Source of the DNA: Yanshouia hominis
GTDB taxonomy: Bacteria; Bacillota; Clostridia; Oscillospirales; Ruminococcaceae
NCBI GenBank assembly: GCA_014385025.1
Contig: JACRTB010000009.1
Span: 84,486-148,485, forward strand
Reading direction: 5' to 3'
Length of the DNA stretch: 64,000 bases
The position numbers were made by a program, and so were the translations under genes. Of this stretch, positions 52,230-60,220 are shown one piece after another. The first letter of the stretch is position 1. Each line of letters opens with the position of its first letter. Below the pieces are notes generated by a model that saw only the letters and a list, made by a program, of their open reading frames with translations, was not told where the DNA came from and did no database searches.

Positions 52230-53243
52230 TTGCCGGAAGCCAATGAGAAGGCCAAGCGGAATCGGACGCTCCGCTGCACACCGCAGGAAGAAAAAGAGCT
52301 GCTCGGCCGATGTATTTCTGTTGAAAAGGATATTAGCTTTACAGAGATAGAAAACCGCGTGATTCTCGGAGATTCCTTTGCGGTCCTCCCGCATCTCCCG
52401 GCCGGCTTTGTTGATCTCCTGATCGTTGATCCCCCCTATAATCTGTCGAAGATCTTTCATGGGAAAAGTTTTCACCGCCGAAGCGCGGAAGAATACCGGG
52501 CCTATACCGAGCGATGGATTGAGCTGGTGAAGCCTCTTTTGAAACCGGACGCCTCGATTTATGTCTGCTGCGACTGGCGCTCCAGCGGCATCATTGGGGA
52601 GCTGCTCGAACAGCATTTCTATCTCCGCAACCGCATTACATGGCAGAGGGAAAAGGGGAGAGGGGCCCAATCCAACTGGAAAAACAGCATGGAGGATATC
52701 TGGTTTGCCACCTGTTCCCGGTCTTATACCTTCCACCTCGATGCGGTCAAGATTCGAAAACGGGTGATCGCCCCCTATAAAACCGGCGGCAAGCCAAAGG
52801 ACTGGGAAGAGACTGGGGAAGGGCGGTTTCGCAATACCTGTCCCTCCAATTTTTGGGATGATCTCTCGGTGCCCTATTGGTCCATGCCGGAGAATACAGA
52901 CCACCCAACCCAGAAGCCTGAAAAGCTGATGGCAAAGCTGATTCTTGCAAGCAGCAGTGAAGGAGAGGTCGTTTTTGATCCTTTCGCCGGTTCCGGAACA
53001 ACCGCCGTGACAGCGCGCAAGCTGGGAAGGCGCTTTGTTGCGGTCGAGCAAAATGGGCTTTACTGTGCATGGGCACAGAAGCGTTTGGAAATGGCACTGG
53101 AAAATTCCGCGATTCAGGGCTACAGCGGAGGCGTGTTTTGGGAGCGCAATACCGCCGCGCTGCAAAAACGGATCTCCATGGAAGAAAACTCCGCAAAACA
53201 GAAGCCAACATTCTCCTCCATCAAGAAAGGGAAAGAGACATGA
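52230..53243 (+). CDS. Solitary DNA methyltransferase, beta-class (N6-adenine or N4-cytosine)
   Basis: About 337 aa. The catalytic motif IV VDPPYNLSK lies near residue 70 and the SAM-binding motif I VFDPFAGSGTTAVTARKLGRRF lies near residue 250. Motif IV before motif I defines the beta class. DHPTQKPEKLM precedes motif I, as in many N6-adenine and N4-cytosine enzymes. No restriction endonuclease gene is nearby, so it is probably an orphan, regulatory or host-modification enzyme. TTG 52230 is favoured over GTG 52224 by the distance to AAAGGGGG. The target site cannot be read from the sequence. Confidence 0.9.
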   Translation: MPEANEKAKRNRTLRCTPQEEKELLGRCISVEKDISFTEIENRVILGDSFAVLPHLPAGFVDLLIVDPPYNLSKIFHGKSFHRRSAEEYRAYTERWIELVKPLLKPDASIYVCCDWRSSGIIGELLEQHFYLRNRITWQREKGRGAQSNWKNSMEDIWFATCSRSYTFHLDAVKIRKRVIAPYKTGGKPKDWEETGEGRFRNTCPSNFWDDLSVPYWSMPENTDHPTQKPEKLMAKLILASSSEGEVVFDPFAGSGTTAVTARKLGRRFVAVEQNGLYCAWAQKRLEMALENSAIQGYSGGVFWERNTAALQKRISMEENSAKQKPTFSSIKKGKET

Positions 53244-53335
53244 GGTTCAATCCGTTTGGCTATGGGCTCCTGTTCGCCTTTTGCCGCGGACGGCAGAGAA
53301 GGGACGCAGAGCCATCGCTCTGCGTCCCTTCTCTG
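53240..53335 (+). other. Short ORF start plus 18-bp stem after the methyltransferase
   Basis: AAAGGGAAAGAGAC precedes ATG 53240 (overlapping the methyltransferase stop), beginning MRFNPFGYGLLFAFCRGRQ. The frame enters a perfect 18-bp inverted repeat (53294-53335; CAGAGAAGGGACGCAGAG with loop CCATCG) and continues antisense to the thioesterase gene. The hairpin is probably the terminator; whether the short ORF is translated is unknown. Confidence 0.45.
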
Positions 53336-53348
53336 GTTGATGAACAGA

Positions 53349-53738
53349 TTATTTTTCCAGCTTTGAATACGCTTTTTCCACAAAGCGATCCCGAAGAACG
53401 ACGGCGCGCTTCTGCACGCCGGTCCCGATCACGCCGTGCTCGTCCCGCGCTTCCATCGAAAAGGTGAGGGTTCTGCCTTCCACCGAGGTCAGGGTGGCGG
53501 TCGCTTCAACGGTCATCCCGACCGGTGTGGCCGCAACATGTGAAACCTGGACCTCAATTCCTACCGTGGTCTGGCCCTCCTCCAGTGATTCCGCCGCGAG
53601 AGTGGAGGCGGCGTTTTCCATCAGCGCCACCATCATGGGGGTGGCGAAAACCCGCGTATCGCCGCTGCCTACCGCAGCGGCGGTGTTGCCTTCGTTGACC
53701 TTGGCCGAAACGGTCCGGCTCATTCCAATTTTCATCAT
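53349..53738 (-). CDS. Hot-dog fold thioesterase (FlK-like)
   Basis: About 129 aa. DTRVFATPMMVALMENAASTLA and TTVGIEVQVSHVAATPVGMTVEATATL are the core of the fluoroacetyl-CoA thioesterase-like group of hot-dog proteins. It should hydrolyse small acyl-CoA esters; fluoroacetate as a substrate is not implied. AAGGAGG precedes ATG 53738. It follows clpC by 49 nt on the same strand. Confidence 0.85.
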   Translation of the reverse strand: MMKIGMSRTVSAKVNEGNTAAAVGSGDTRVFATPMMVALMENAASTLAAESLEEGQTTVGIEVQVSHVAATPVGMTVEATATLTSVEGRTLTFSMEARDEHGVIGTGVQKRAVVLRDRFVEKAYSKLEK

Positions 53739-53787
53739 GATATGCCTCCTTGCGATCGTATGGACGGGGAGATTTCCGCCCCTACGA

Positions 53788-56259
53788 TCATAGCACATCG
53801 GAACCGGAAGTGAAAGCGGTCCTGCAAATTTCGACGCCGTTTTCTCCGCGTCTGCAAAGCAGCCGGTCGCCCGGACGGATTTGTCCGGTCAAAAGCTGCT
53901 CCGCCAGAAGATCTTCGATTTCAGTCTGAATCCGGCGGCGAAGAGGACGTGCGCCATAGTCGGAATCGGCGGTTCGAGCAACCTGCTCGACGACCGAATC
54001 ATCAAAATCGACGATGATTTCACGCTCCTCCATCCGCTTGGACACCGCATCGAGCAGACGCCGGGCAATACGGAGCATTTCCGGGCCGCCGAGCGAAAGA
54101 AATACAACAATCTCATCGATACGGTTGAGCAGCTCTGGTTTAAATGTCTTTTTTAACTCTGTCATAACCTCACGACGGATGGTATCGTCCCGCCTCGCCG
54201 GAGCCGCAGGATCCGCGAAGCCCAGCGAGGTTCGTTCGGTAATTTTGCGCGCGCCAATGTTGGAGGTCATGATAAGCACGGAATTTTTGAAGCTGCAGGT
54301 GTGACCCTGTGCGTCGGTCAGCCGCCCATCTTCGAGAAGCTGAAGCAGCAGGTGGAGAACGTCGGGATGCGCCTTTTCGACTTCGTCAAAGAGCACGACC
54401 GAATAAGGTCTTCGGCGGATGCGCTCGGTAAGCTGCCCGCCGTCGTCGTAGCCGACGTATCCGGGCGGAGATCCAATTAATTTGGAAACAGCCTGCTTTT
54501 CCATATATTCGGACATATCCAGCCGGATCATCGCATCGACCGAGCCGAACAGAACGATGGAGAGGGCGCGGCAAAGCTCGGTCTTTCCCACTCCCGTCGG
54601 TCCCAAAAAGAGGAACGAACCCACCGGCCTGTTGGGGTCGCCGAGTCCCACACGCCCTCTGCGGATCGCGCGGCTGACGGCGCTGACCGCCTGCGGCTGG
54701 CCGATCACCATCTTCGAAAGCTCTTTTTCAAGGCCGATCAGCCTCTGGGACTCCTCTCCGGTCAGGGAGGAAAGCTCGATCCCGGTGCTCTGGGAAACCA
54801 GGTCGGCGATATCCTGCGGGCTGACCGCAAGAGGTTCCGATGCCTCCATCGACCGCCGGGAGTTTTCCCGCAGCATAGAGGCTTCTTCCCTCAGGCGGGA
54901 AGCCAGTTCAAAATCGCACCGCGCAAGCGCCTCTTCTTTCTGCCGTCCAAGTGCCGCGAGCCGCAGCGCGTCCCGGTGGATTTCTCCGCCGGCACTGCTT
55001 TCTGAGGCGCCGCGCAGCTTGACGCAGGCCGCGGCCTCGTCGATCAGGTCGATAGCCTTATCAGGAAGGAATCGGTCGTTGAGGTATTTTGCCGACAGCC
55101 TGACCGCCGAGACCAGCGCTTCATCGGGGATGCTCAGGCGGTGGTGGGCCTCATAGCGTTCCCGCAGGCCCTTGAGAATCTCAATTGCCTCCTGTTCCGA
55201 AGGCTCCTTGACCACAACGCTTTGAAACCTCCGTTCCAGCGCCGAATCCTTTTCAATATGCTTGCGGTATTCATCAAAGGTGGTCGCTCCCACCAGCTGA
55301 AGCTCTCCTCGTGCAAGCTGCGGCTTGAGGATATTGGCCGCGTCGATCGCCCCTTCGGCGGCGCCAATGCCCATCATATTGTGAATCTCGTCGATGAAAA
55401 GGATGATGTTGCCGGCGGATGAAACCTCGCTGAGAATTGCCTTGATGCGTTCTTCAAAGTCGCCCCGGTATTTGGTCCCCGCGAGCACTGAGGTCAGGTC
55501 GAGTGAGACGACCCGTTTTTCGCAAAGCTCCTCCGGAACCTCCTGCCCGGCGATTCGTTGGGCAAGCCCCTCGACGACAGCGGTTTTTCCTACGCCGGCT
55601 TCTCCGATCAGACAGGGATTATTCTTTCCGCGCCGGCAGAGAATGCGGATCACCCGCTCGATCTCTTTTTCGCGTCCGATTACCGGATCAAGCCTGCTCT
55701 CCCGCGCCATTGCGGTGAGATCGCGGGAAAATTTGTCCAATGTCTGGGTCTTGGGAACCGATCTGCCGGCCGCGCGCGGCTGTGCGCGGGGAATCGATTT
55801 TTCAGCGCCATAAAATCTGGAACCGGCGATCGCTTCACAGAGGCCCTTATAGATTGCGGCGGGATCCCCGCCGAGTTCCCTGATCAATGCGACCGCTCCG
55901 CATTCGCCCTCCCGCAGCAGTGCCAGCAGAAGATGCTCGGTTCCCACCGAAGGCGCTTGACATTCCTTGGCCTCGCTGACGGCTGACTCGAGGATTCTCC
56001 GGCAGCAGGGGGTCAGGTCCTCGGGGGTCAGGCTGCACCGGGGGGCACGCCCTGCGGATCTGACGACTCCTTCTGTAACGTCCTGCACCTCGATGCCACG
56101 TGCGGCCAGCACGATGCAGGCCGTGGAACGCTCGGCCGAGACAAGGCCGAGAAGCAGGTGTTCGCTTCCGATATAGGTATGGCCAAGAGCGGAAGCCTGC
56201 GCAATGGCGAGATTGACGGCATCATTCGCCTTTTGCGTAAAGCCGTTAAAATGAAACAT
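53788..56259 (-). CDS. clpC: ClpC-type AAA+ unfoldase
   Basis: Two-ring ATPase that unfolds proteins for ClpP. The N-domain (about residues 1-150, with [13 protein letters not shown] and [14 protein letters not shown]) is followed by Walker A1 [18 protein letters not shown], a middle coiled coil with an UVR-like [20 protein letters not shown], and Walker A2 [15 protein letters not shown]. About 823 aa, normal for ClpC. ATG 56259 is chosen, with CGGGGTG upstream. The usual ctsR-mcsA-mcsB neighbours are absent. Confidence 0.93.
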   Translation of the reverse strand: MFHFNGFTQKANDAVNLAIAQASALGHTYIGSEHLLLGLVSAERSTACIVLAARGIEVQDVTEGVVRSAGRAPRCSLTPEDLTPCCRRILESAVSEAKECQAPSVGTEHLLLALLREGECGAVALIRELGGDPAAIYKGLCEAIAGSRFYGAEKSIPRAQPRAAGRSVPKTQTLDKFSRDLTAMARESRLDPVIGREKEIERVIRILCRRGKNNPCLIGEAGVGKTAVVEGLAQRIAGQEVPEELCEKRVVSLDLTSVLAGTKYRGDFEERIKAILSEVSSAGNIILFIDEIHNMMGIGAAEGAIDAANILKPQLARGELQLVGATTFDEYRKHIEKDSALERRFQSVVVKEPSEQEAIEILKGLRERYEAHHRLSIPDEALVSAVRLSAKYLNDRFLPDKAIDLIDEAAACVKLRGASESSAGGEIHRDALRLAALGRQKEEALARCDFELASRLREEASMLRENSRRSMEASEPLAVSPQDIADLVSQSTGIELSSLTGEESQRLIGLEKELSKMVIGQPQAVSAVSRAIRRGRVGLGDPNRPVGSFLFLGPTGVGKTELCRALSIVLFGSVDAMIRLDMSEYMEKQAVSKLIGSPPGYVGYDDGGQLTERIRRRPYSVVLFDEVEKAHPDVLHLLLQLLEDGRLTDAQGHTCSFKNSVLIMTSNIGARKITERTSLGFADPAAPARRDDTIRREVMTELKKTFKPELLNRIDEIVVFLSLGGPEMLRIARRLLDAVSKRMEEREIIVDFDDSVVEQVARTADSDYGARPLRRRIQTEIEDLLAEQLLTGQIRPGDRLLCRRGENGVEICRTAFTSGSDVL

Positions 56260-56361
56260 TTTCTTCACCCCGAAACTTATTTTATGCCGGTTATGGCAGT
56301 GTCAATCACAGAGCGCCGAATTTGTTTGCAGCAGTTTTTGCGGCAGGGTGAAGCAGTTGTA

Positions 56362-56389
56362 ACCCCGGCCTCGGGTTTTACATAAGATA
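56362..56389 (+). promoter_or_regulatory. SigK-like promoter of the Cys/Gly-rich gene
   Basis: AACC (56361-56364), 16 nt, CATAAGATA (56381-56389) fit the mother-cell SigK consensus mACm-N16-CATAnnnTA. It is 30 nt before the ATG. SigE is possible but fits the -35 less well. Confidence 0.5.
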
Positions 56390-56418
56390 AGGTGAAATCA
56401 ATTTTAGGAGGTTACACC

Positions 56419-56583
56419 ATGTTTTGCAATAACGGTTGGGGCGGCGGCGGCTGCCTGTGGATTATCATCCTGATCATCATCATCTGCTGCTGCTGTGGCG
56501 GCGGCTGGGGCGGAAACTGGGGCGGCGGCGGATGCGGCGGCAGCTGTGGCGGCGGTTGTGGTGGCGGCTGTGGCTGCTGCTGA
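56419..56583 (+). CDS. 54-aa Cys/Gly-rich membrane mini-protein, probably spore-related
   Basis: AGGAGG precedes ATG 56419. The protein has a short N-terminus with Cys3 and Cys12, one strongly hydrophobic helix (LWIIILIIIICCCC) and a tail of Gly and Cys with Trp and Asn. Of 54 residues 12 are Cys and 23 are Gly. This recalls YjcZ/YtrI-type and coat-like sporulation peptides with Gly-rich ends, but Cys content is unusually high. Possible disulfide cross-linking in the spore coat is inferred. Its own terminator follows. Confidence 0.7.
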   Translation: MFCNNGWGGGGCLWIIILIIIICCCCGGGWGGNWGGGGCGGSCGGGCGGGCGCC

Positions 56584-56605
56584 TCCCTCCTCACAAAAAG
56601 AGATC

Positions 56606-56643
56606 AGGCCCGGGAGCGGCGTCAATACGCCGCTCCCGGGCCT
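56606..56643 (+). terminator. Terminator of the Cys/Gly-rich gene
   Basis: AGGCCCGGGAGCGGCGT paired with ACGCCGCTCCCGGGCCT, followed by CTTCCTC; no clean T-run. Confidence 0.75.
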
Positions 56644-56725
56644 CTTCCTCTGCTGTGAAAGTGCATAAGTGTGATGTCATCCGACAAAGCTCTGAGAAAG
56701 GAATTCCAAGAAAGGAAAGACCAAA

Positions 56726-56953
56726 ATGAGAAGATTTTTTCCGCTCAGCGCCCGTGTCAGCAACATCGGATCGATGGGGACCGCCATCCTGATTTATCTG
56801 GCAATTTCAATTTTATCGGGAGCGATCTGGGGGATCGTCTCCGTTGTGCCGCTGCTCGGCCCGCTTCTGTCTTTGATGGTGCAGATGATCAATTTGTATT
56901 GTCTGGCGGGAATTGTCACCGCTGTTCTTTTTTACCGAAATCTGATTGGATGA
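56726..56953 (+). CDS. Small two-helix membrane protein
   Basis: A 75-aa protein with two membrane helices (about residues 18-40 and 44-68: AILIYLAISILSGAIWGIV and LLGPLLSLMVQMINLYCLAGIV) and short polar ends. AAAGGAAAG precedes the ATG. No family recognised with certainty. Confidence 0.65.
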   Translation: MRRFFPLSARVSNIGSMGTAILIYLAISILSGAIWGIVSVVPLLGPLLSLMVQMINLYCLAGIVTAVLFYRNLIG

Positions 56954-56996
56954 AACGAACTGGCGCGGCCTTCTCGTCCGCGCCGGTTCGTTTTTA
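56953..56996 (+). terminator. Terminator of the small membrane gene
   Basis: AAACGAACTGGCGCGG paired with CCGCGCCGGTTCGTTT and a T-tail, directly after the stop; the desulfoferrodoxin gene ends on the other strand at 57001. Confidence 0.85.
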
Positions 56997-57000
56997 CAAA

Positions 57001-57381
57001 TTAAAGTTCAGTCATCCAGAGACCGTGGAGATTGCAGTAGGCATAGACGGCAACAGCCTTTTCATCCTTCAACGCGAAGGAAATCTCGGGCTGCTCACCG
57101 GGGGCCAGCGATTTTCTATGGCCACCCGCAGTGGTTTTCAAATAGACCCACTGGATCGAGTGCTCCGGAATCATAGGATGGGGCGCAGAGCCGATTTTGA
57201 CGGTGACGGCATCATCCGAGACACTGGCAACCGGCAGATGCTTTTCCTGACTGGCCTCTACGGTATTAGGAATCAATTCCTTCATCGGTTCACCGCAGCA
57301 GACCACCGGCACGCCGGAGTCATGAATCAGGCCAATAATATTTCCGCAATGAGAACAGCGAAAGAAACGGGTTTCGGACAT
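57001..57381 (-). CDS. dfx: Desulfoferrodoxin (superoxide reductase)
   Basis: Reduces superoxide to peroxide in anaerobes. The N-terminal desulforedoxin domain binds Fe with Cys9, Cys12, Cys28 and Cys29 (FRCSHCG...VVCCGEPM). The C-terminal SOR domain has EKHLPV (His48), HPMIPEHSIQWV and YCNLHGLW, which supply the His4-Cys iron centre. Both centres look intact. 126 aa, normal. AAAGGAGG precedes the ATG. Confidence 0.95.
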   Translation of the reverse strand: MSETRFFRCSHCGNIIGLIHDSGVPVVCCGEPMKELIPNTVEASQEKHLPVASVSDDAVTVKIGSAPHPMIPEHSIQWVYLKTTAGGHRKSLAPGEQPEISFALKDEKAVAVYAYCNLHGLWMTEL

Positions 57382-57405
57382 GAAATAAACCTCCTTTTTA
57401 CAAAA

Positions 57406-57423
57406 TGATAATTGTTATTATAA
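57406..57423. promoter_or_regulatory. AT-rich inverted repeat upstream of desulfoferrodoxin
   Basis: TGATAAT (57406-57412) and ATTATAA (57417-57423) form an imperfect inverted repeat 25-42 nt before the start. Spacing does not match a standard Fur or PerR 7-1-7 box; a redox or metal regulator site is possible. Confidence 0.3.
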
Positions 57424-57495
57424 TATAACATGGCGTGTAGAAAAAATCAATCAATTTGGAAAATTTTATAAGTTTAGCCATGTTCTAATTTTTTG

Positions 57496-57524
57496 TTGAA
57501 CATTTGTTCATTTAACGCTATAAT
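57496..57524 (+). promoter_or_regulatory. cwlD-radA promoter with LexA-type box
   Basis: TTGAAC (57496-57501), 17-nt spacer, TATAAT (57519-57524). Overlapping the -35 and spacer is GAACATTTGTTC (57498-57509), a perfect GAAC-N4-GTTC LexA (DinR) box of the Firmicutes type. Confidence 0.78.
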
Positions 57525-57546
57525 AAAGCAAAAGCCTTCGCATGAA

Positions 57547-57587
57547 ACAGCACCCCGCCGCATATTCATGCTGCGGGGGGTGCTGTG
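57547..57587 (+). promoter_or_regulatory. Stem-loop covering the cwlD ribosome-binding site
   Basis: ACAGCACCCC pairs with GGGGTGCTGT, with further inner pairing, just before the TTG start at 57589. The G-run that would be the Shine-Dalgarno sequence lies in the 3' arm. Confidence 0.6.
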
Positions 57588-57588
57588 A

Positions 57589-58323
57589 TTGAAACGAATA
57601 CTGCTGCTGTTTTGCTTAACCTTGCTGCTGACCGGGATGATTCTGGCGTCATTTCGCCGGATTAACAGCGTCTCGGCAGGAGCTGCCGCTCCTTTTTCGC
57701 CGGTGGTCGTCCTCGATGCCGGCCACGGAGGGTTTGACGGGGGAGCACAGGGGCAGGATGGGACGGTGGAAAAGGAGATCAATCTTGCCGTTGCACAAAA
57801 GATCGACTGCCTTGCCTCTCTCTGCGGATTTGAAACGGTGATGATTCGGGATGCCGACTGTTCCATCGAGGAGGAGGGGGTTACCGGAATCCGCAACCGC
57901 AAGGTTTCGGATATCCACCGCAGGCTTGCTATTGCGGAAGAGTATCCCGAGGCTCTCTTTTTGAGCATCCATCAAAACCATTTTCCGCAGGAAAAGCAGT
58001 GGGGTACACAGGTTTTCTACGGTCCGAAGCATCCGGAAAGCCGTCTTCTGGCCGAGCGGATTCAAAAAAATGTGATTCAGATCCTTCAGCCCGAAAACCG
58101 GCGCGCTGTTAAGGAAGCGCAGCAGAATCTCTATATCCTCTCGCGGACCTCCAATCCCGCGGTGATGGTGGAGTGCGGATTTCTTTCGAACCGTGACGAA
58201 TGTGTCCGGCTCTGTCAGCCGGACTATCAGCAGCAGCTTGCATTTGTCATCGTTCGTTCAATGCTGGAACAGCGGATTCAAAACGATGAAGGGACGGAAA
58301 AGATCGATGGCGTCGAAGCTTAA
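57589..58323 (+). CDS. cwlD: N-acetylmuramoyl-L-alanine amidase, CwlD-like
   Basis: Amidase_3 enzyme that removes peptides from peptidoglycan; CwlD is needed for muramic-delta-lactam in spore cortex. An N-terminal membrane anchor (about residues 5-22) is followed by VVVLDAGHGGFDGGAQG with the zinc His, EKEINLAVAQK, LFLSIHQNHF and MVECGFLSNRDEC. About 244 aa, close to Bacillus CwlD. TTG 57589 is the only start that fits the frame. radA starts inside its 3' end. Confidence 0.88.
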   Translation: MKRILLLFCLTLLLTGMILASFRRINSVSAGAAAPFSPVVVLDAGHGGFDGGAQGQDGTVEKEINLAVAQKIDCLASLCGFETVMIRDADCSIEEEGVTGIRNRKVSDIHRRLAIAEEYPEALFLSIHQNHFPQEKQWGTQVFYGPKHPESRLLAERIQKNVIQILQPENRRAVKEAQQNLYILSRTSNPAVMVECGFLSNRDECVRLCQPDYQQQLAFVIVRSMLEQRIQNDEGTEKIDGVEA

Positions 58324-59689
58324 AAAGCTCTATATCTGCTCCAACTGCGGCTATGAAACAGCAAAATGGCTGGGGAAATGCCCCGATTGCGGCAGCTGGA
58401 ATACCCTCAACGAAGAAGTGCGGATCGATGCCCCGCCGCAGGCAGCGGCATCGGCCGCCGCCTGCGCAGCTGCGTCGGTTCCCGCGCCGGTCACCACCTT
58501 GGACGAGGTGGAATCCGGTGAGGAAATCCGCTACATCACCGGAATTTCCGAGCTGGACCGGGTGCTTGGAGGAGGAATGGTTCCCGGTTCGGTGGTCCTT
58601 GTCAGCGGCGATCCGGGAATCGGAAAATCGACCCTGCTGCTTCAGATGTGCCAGCCGCTTTCGGCGATGCTGAAAATTCTTTATGTCACCGGCGAGGAGA
58701 GCACCCGTCAAATCAAGCTGCGCGCCATGCGGCTGGGAGTACAAAACAACGGGCTGATGCTCTGCGCCTGCAATGATGTTGGACAGATTCTTGCGACCAT
58801 CGGGCAAAACAGTCCCGATCTTGTGATCATCGATTCGATTCAGACGATCAGCGCCGCGGAGATTTCCTCCTCATCCGGCAGCGTTTCCCAGGTGCGCGAA
58901 TGTACCCAGCGCCTGACCCGCTTGGCAAAGGAACGGGAAATTCCGCTGTTTCTGGTGGGGCATGTCAATAAGGACGGTGCAATCGCCGGGCCGAAGGTCC
59001 TTGAACACATGGTTGACGCGGTGCTCTATTTTGAGGGGGAACGTAATCTCTCCTATCGCATTCTGCGGGCGATCAAAAACCGCTTCGGCTCAACCAATGA
59101 AATCGGCGTATTCGAGATGCTCGACACCGGCCTTGCGGTGGTGGACAACCCCTCCATGGTGCTGCTTGCCGGACGTCCCGAGCAGACCTCCGGAACCTGT
59201 GTCACCGCTGTCATGGAGGGAAGCCGTCCGATCCTTGCTGAAATTCAGGCGCTGGCGAGCAAAACCAGCTATCCCATGCCGAAGCGCAGCACCAACGGCC
59301 TCGACTTCAACCGAATTGCCATGCTGATTGCCGTTCTGGAAAAACGGTGCGGCTATTTCTTCGGCACCCTCGACGTCTATCTGAACGTTGCGGGCGGATT
59401 GAGAATTGATGAGCCCTCCACCGATCTTGCGGTGGTGCTCGCCCTGATCTCCAACCTGACCGACCGGCCGCTCGACGAGTCGATGGTGGCCTTCGGCGAG
59501 GTTGGGCTTGCCGGTGAGGTCCGGGCCGTCAACCGGGTTCAGCAGAGGGTGGGAGAGGCCTATCGCTTAGGCTTCCGGCGAATCATCCTGCCTGCTCACA
59601 ACGTTGAGGCGATTAACCTGAAAAATCATCCCGGGCTTGAGCTGACCGGGATTCGTTCGGTCCGGGAGCTCCGCCGACTGTTTGGCTGA
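58307..59689 (+). CDS. radA: DNA repair protein RadA
   Basis: RecA-like ATPase that promotes branch migration in recombination. The N-terminal C4 zinc finger is YICSNCGYETAKWLGKCPDC. Walker A is SGDPGIGKSTLLLQ near residue 100; the RadA-specific KNRFG motif is in AIKNRFGSTNEIGVFEM near residue 258. The C-terminal Lon-like domain follows. About 460 aa. ATG 58307 overlaps the cwlD stop by 17 nt, with AAGGGACGG upstream. Confidence 0.96.
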   Translation: MASKLKKLYICSNCGYETAKWLGKCPDCGSWNTLNEEVRIDAPPQAAASAAACAAASVPAPVTTLDEVESGEEIRYITGISELDRVLGGGMVPGSVVLVSGDPGIGKSTLLLQMCQPLSAMLKILYVTGEESTRQIKLRAMRLGVQNNGLMLCACNDVGQILATIGQNSPDLVIIDSIQTISAAEISSSSGSVSQVRECTQRLTRLAKEREIPLFLVGHVNKDGAIAGPKVLEHMVDAVLYFEGERNLSYRILRAIKNRFGSTNEIGVFEMLDTGLAVVDNPSMVLLAGRPEQTSGTCVTAVMEGSRPILAEIQALASKTSYPMPKRSTNGLDFNRIAMLIAVLEKRCGYFFGTLDVYLNVAGGLRIDEPSTDLAVVLALISNLTDRPLDESMVAFGEVGLAGEVRAVNRVQQRVGEAYRLGFRRIILPAHNVEAINLKNHPGLELTGIRSVRELRRLFG

Positions 59690-59809
59690 TTTCTCCTGAA
59701 AGTAAATGCAGTCTCCGCCTGTGCCGGAAGCCGCCCGGCTGAGGCTTTCCAACGTGCAGTATCCCTCCCGCTGGTGGATGCATCGGTGGGAGCATGGGAT
59801 CAGGTACAC
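59567..59809 (-). CDS. Small four-cysteine protein, overlapping radA antisense
   Basis: GTG 59809 has GGAGGTG upstream and opens an 80-codon frame starting MYLIPCSHRCIHQREGYCTLES...GDCIYF. The C-x3-C-x7-C-x..C pattern matches a short clostridial cysteine-rich family that is often misnamed hydroxymyristoyl-ACP dehydratase. The last 123 nt lie antisense over the radA 3' end; that part may be a non-conserved tail. Confidence 0.5.
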   Translation of the reverse strand: MYLIPCSHRCIHQREGYCTLESLSRAASGTGGDCIYFQEKSAKQSAELPDRTNPGQLKPGMIFQVNRLNVVSRQDDSPEA

Positions 59810-59971
59810 AAAAACACCTCCAACCATGGCGCCGCGGTATCCCGCCCTCCGGGGACCGGGTTGCGCTTTTCTATTCTTTCTGATTCTGCTTCGGGATATT
59901 CCTTTTGAGGGACGGGACCACGAGATTTATGACCGGTCCGTGTCTGTAATGTTAAATCAGCATATAGTTGA

Positions 59972-60001
59972 TTGACAGAGGCGGGGCAGTCGGATTATCA
60001 T
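59972..60001 (+). promoter_or_regulatory. Promoter of the MATE gene
   Basis: TTGACA (59972-59977), 17- or 18-nt spacer, TTATCA/TATCAT. It leaves a leader of about 160 nt. Confidence 0.55.
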
Positions 60002-60106
60002 AATACCATTGTTGTTTGCAGCAGCGTTCTGTGACGGAGGCTTTGCTCAAAAGAAGAGCGCCTTCGGACAGGGTCAAAAGGAAAAGGTGTCTTTTAGGGA
60101 ATCTGC

Positions 60107-60220
60107 ATGAAATTTGTTTACCGGCATACCCTAACAACGCACCCCGGAGAAAAGGTGGATGAATTTTGGCAGGAAAAAATGAGGCGGATCTCAGCAGCAA
60201 ACCAGTTGGGAAACTATTGA
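60107..60220 (+). CDS. 37-aa upstream ORF overlapping the MATE start
   Basis: AGGGAATC precedes ATG 60107. The frame encodes MKFVYRHTLTTHPGEKVDEF... and ends TGA at 60218-60220, 55 nt into the MATE gene in another frame. It lies within the leader of the efflux gene, where it could act as a leader peptide that controls translation. No similarity recognised; this may be chance. Confidence 0.35.
   Translation: MKFVYRHTLTTHPGEKVDEFWQEKMRRISAANQLGNY

Noticed and set aside
57406..57423. A Fur or PerR box before desulfoferrodoxin
   Set aside because: Half-sites are four nucleotides apart, unlike the one-nucleotide spacing of the classical 7-1-7 boxes; kept only as an AT-rich inverted repeat.
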